From: Streptomyces sp. R21
GTDB taxonomy: Bacteria; Actinomycetota; Actinomycetes; Streptomycetales; Streptomycetaceae
Length of the DNA stretch: 64,000 nucleotides
Assembly: GCF_041051975.1 (NCBI RefSeq)
Contig: NZ_CP163435.1
Location: forward strand, 3,596,001-3,660,000
Reading direction: 5' to 3'
Shown: piece after piece, positions 62,301 to 64,000 of the stretch
Position numbering within the stretch: position 1 is the stretch's first letter
Layout of the letters: the number at the start of each line of letters is the position of its first letter
Translations under genes and position numbers: made by a program
The notes under the pieces: generated by a model
The model's database searches: none
What the model saw: the letters and a program-made list of their open reading frames with translations, nothing else
Told to the model about the DNA's origin: nothing

Positions 62301-63254
62301 TCAGCGGACGGTGCGGGAGGAGGGGGACGGGGAGAAAGAGGGGGACGAGGTGGGCGCCGGAGCGGCGAGCAGGCCCGGCGTGGTGATGTCGGGTGCCGCC
62401 GACCATGCGGTCAGCACGGCCGGTTGGGGGGCCGTGAGCGGACGTATGAGCGGGGACATGGCGGCGGCTCCGGCCACCACGGGGGTGGTCAGCGCGGCGG
62501 CCTGGGTGCGGTCCGCCGGAGTGGGGACTCCGGGCAGCAGCGGCGCGGACACCTCGGTCGGCGCCACCGGGGCCTCGCCGAGCCCGCGCTGGCCCTGGGC
62601 GAGCAGCGGCCCGACGGACCGGCGGCGCTGCGAGTCGGGCGTCGCGGCCCCGGCGCCCGGGGTGCGCGCCGGTGTCACATTGCTTCCGGTCCCGGAGCCA
62701 CCCCGTGCGTCCGCGGTGTCCGCCGGAACCCCGGCCGACACCCCGCCGAGCGCGACCGCGGCCAACGACACCGCACCGGCGGCGGCGAAGGCGAACCGCA
62801 GCCCGCGCGAGGCCGACCGCTCGGCTTCGTGGCGGTTGACGTCATGGATACGGAAACCGCGCTGCGCGGCGGGGGGCAGGACGCCCGCGTGCGGCCCCGA
62901 AGGCACGTAGCCGAAGGGTTCGCCTCTTACTCCGAAGACTCCGGTGGTACCGGAGCCGGAGGGGAGCCTTCCGCCGAAGCCTCCCCCGCCCAGCGGGGAT
63001 CCGTCGTCGGAGTCACCACCTCCGGGGAGCCCCTGGAGTCGGGCCAGGAAGCTCTCGGAGGGCGGTGGCGGGGCCATTTCCGCGAAGACGCTCTTCAGTC
63101 GTCGTTGCGCGTCCGCCTCGGCCTTGCACTTGGCGCAGGTGGCGAGGTGTGCCAGGACGCGGTCGCGCGACTCATGACCGAGCTCCCCGTCCACCAGGGC
63201 GGAGAGTCGGTCTCCCAGGTGCTGCTCTGCCGGCGTAGGACGTGATCCACTCAC
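62301..63254 (-). CDS. Zinc anti-sigma factor (ZAS/RseA-like)
   Basis: 317 aa. The N-terminal anti-sigma domain carries H36-x3-C40-x2-C43 (AHLATCAKC) with a further His12, the zinc-binding motif of ZAS proteins. A Gly-rich linker, one membrane helix (about [23 protein letters not shown]) and a Pro/Ser-rich external tail follow. It should hold the adjacent sigma factor inactive until envelope or redox stress. Its GTG start overlaps the sigma gene stop by four bases (GTGA). In mycobacteria RseA has the same role for SigE. Confidence 0.88.
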   Translation of the reverse strand: MSGSRPTPAEQHLGDRLSALVDGELGHESRDRVLAHLATCAKCKAEADAQRRLKSVFAEMAPPPPSESFLARLQGLPGGGDSDDGSPLGGGGFGGRLPSGSGTTGVFGVRGEPFGYVPSGPHAGVLPPAAQRGFRIHDVNRHEAERSASRGLRFAFAAAGAVSLAAVALGGVSAGVPADTADARGGSGTGSNVTPARTPGAGAATPDSQRRRSVGPLLAQGQRGLGEAPVAPTEVSAPLLPGVPTPADRTQAAALTTPVVAGAAAMSPLIRPLTAPQPAVLTAWSAAPDITTPGLLAAPAPTSSPSFSPSPSSRTVR

Positions 63255-63967
63255 GCGGTCGCGCCCCCTCCTCCCAGCGCGGGAATTCCCGGTACGGCGA
63301 AGGTGCGGCGCTCGGCGCGGGCCTCGGGGGACCGGTGCGCGAGGGCCTTGCGCAGCTGCGAGCGGCCGCGGTGGATCCGGCTGCGGACCGTACCGAGCTT
63401 GACGCCCAGGGTCGCGGCGATCTCCTCGTACGACAGTCCTTCGATGTCGCAGAGGACGACCGCGGCGCGGAACTCGGGCGCGAGGGTGTCCAGCGCCTGC
63501 TGGACGTCCGCGTCGAAGTGCGCGTCGTTGAAGACCTGCTGCGGGGACGGCTCGCGGCTGGGCAGGCGCTCGGCGGCGTCGTCGCCCAGGGCGTCGAAGC
63601 GGATGCGCTGCTTGCGGCGGACCATGTCCAGGAAGAGGTTGGTGGTGATGCGGTGCAGCCAGCCCTCGAAGGTGCCCGGCGTGTACGTGGACAGCGAGCG
63701 GAAGACCCGGACGAAGACTTCCTGGGTCAGGTCCTCGGCGTCGTGCTGGTTTCCCGTCAGGCGGTAGGCGAGCCGGTAGACGCGGCCGCTGTGCGTGCTG
63801 ACGATCTCCTCCCAGGTGGGCGGAGTCCACGCCTGCGACTCCGCGTCGGTGGTGAACGTCGCGGTCTGCGCTTCGGCAGCAGTGTGGAACTTGTCAGCAG
63901 TGTTGATCACGGATTTCGGCTCACCCGCTGATCTGAGGAAGCGCCGCAGCACTCCTCCCCGATCCAC
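63251..63967 (-). CDS. ECF sigma factor (mycobacterial SigE-like)
   Basis: 238 aa. Region 2 ([36 protein letters not shown] and [23 protein letters not shown]) and region 4 ([44 protein letters not shown]) are complete. The N-terminal 45 residues are an extension. It directs stress genes, probably including the anti-sigma, htrA and tatB genes behind it. Start GTG at 63967 is unsure: GTG at 63952 begins the residues I recall for orthologues but lacks correct ribosome-binding spacing. Confidence 0.9.
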   Translation of the reverse strand: MDRGGVLRRFLRSAGEPKSVINTADKFHTAAEAQTATFTTDAESQAWTPPTWEEIVSTHSGRVYRLAYRLTGNQHDAEDLTQEVFVRVFRSLSTYTPGTFEGWLHRITTNLFLDMVRRKQRIRFDALGDDAAERLPSREPSPQQVFNDAHFDADVQQALDTLAPEFRAAVVLCDIEGLSYEEIAATLGVKLGTVRSRIHRGRSQLRKALAHRSPEARAERRTFAVPGIPALGGGGATA

Positions 63968-64000
63968 AGGCGCAGCCGCACCTCCCCTGTCGGCTCTGGT

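Overview
The window is high-GC DNA (roughly 70% by eye) with codon use, gene content and gene order typical of the core chromosome of a Streptomyces species. Diagnostic neighbours are a conservon (cvnABCD), DUF6104 and DUF6758 proteins, a CU044_5270-type sigma-factor partner, a fused oxoglutarate decarboxylase/dehydrogenase (Kgd), and the sigma/anti-sigma/HtrA/TatB block shared with mycobacteria. No rRNA, tRNA, CRISPR array or insertion sequence was recognised.

Layout. 0-6 kb: end of a methyltransferase gene, a polar amino-acid ABC transporter (ATPase, permease, lipoprotein), malic enzyme and a quinone-oxidoreductase-like enzyme, with a 158-bp palindromic intergenic element between the last two. 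6-10 kb: a small HTH/Clp-N pair behind two identical-type operator dyads and an apparently leaderless promoter, a PadR/DUF4097 pair, and two small conserved proteins. 10.6-22 kb: the accessory centrepiece, described below. 22-34 kb: Kgd, a two-component system, a spermidine-synthase-like protein, a rhomboid-like protein, an acetyltransferase, Lon with an HspR-type (HAIR) operator, and a GH25 muramidase. 34-42 kb: a MarR regulator, a PP2C-like phosphatase, and a conservon ending in a styrene-monooxygenase-like flavoenzyme. 42-48.5 kb: an ECF sigma factor with an overlapping CU044_5270 membrane partner, an NlpC/P60 peptidase, a TetR regulator, repeat-rich intergenic DNA, a hydrolase and a NYN protein. 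48.5-59 kb: a 50-aa conserved protein, MarC, a PHP phosphoesterase, DUF6758, SUFU-like, CorA with a long structured leader, a soluble MgtE-N/CBS protein, DUF1003 and Mrp. 59-64 kb: TatB, an HtrA-like protease, a zinc anti-sigma factor and an ECF sigma factor.

Centrepiece (10,588-22,018). Seven genes on one strand encode a Trypco1-type protein, a trypsin-VMAP-C fusion, a MoxR AAA+ ATPase, a vWA-helical-repeat protein, a 50-residue peptide, an FxsB-type radical SAM/SPASM maturase and a TIR-like/NB-ARC/TPR protein. Families of this kind were proposed by comparative genomics to be NTP-dependent conflict (defence) systems, and FxsB enzymes install three-residue cyclophanes in peptides ending F-x-S-x-x. 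The tiny peptide gene here overlaps both neighbours by four bases and ends Y-E-D-A-P, so it looks like a Y-x-D-x-x variant precursor. My inference is that a sensor/protease/chaperone switch is wired to a cyclophane peptide and an NB-ARC effector in one locus.

Recurring regulatory features: several genes start six or seven bases after a TANNNT hexamer (probable leaderless mRNAs), and nearly every convergent pair is separated by a strong hairpin that could terminate from both sides.
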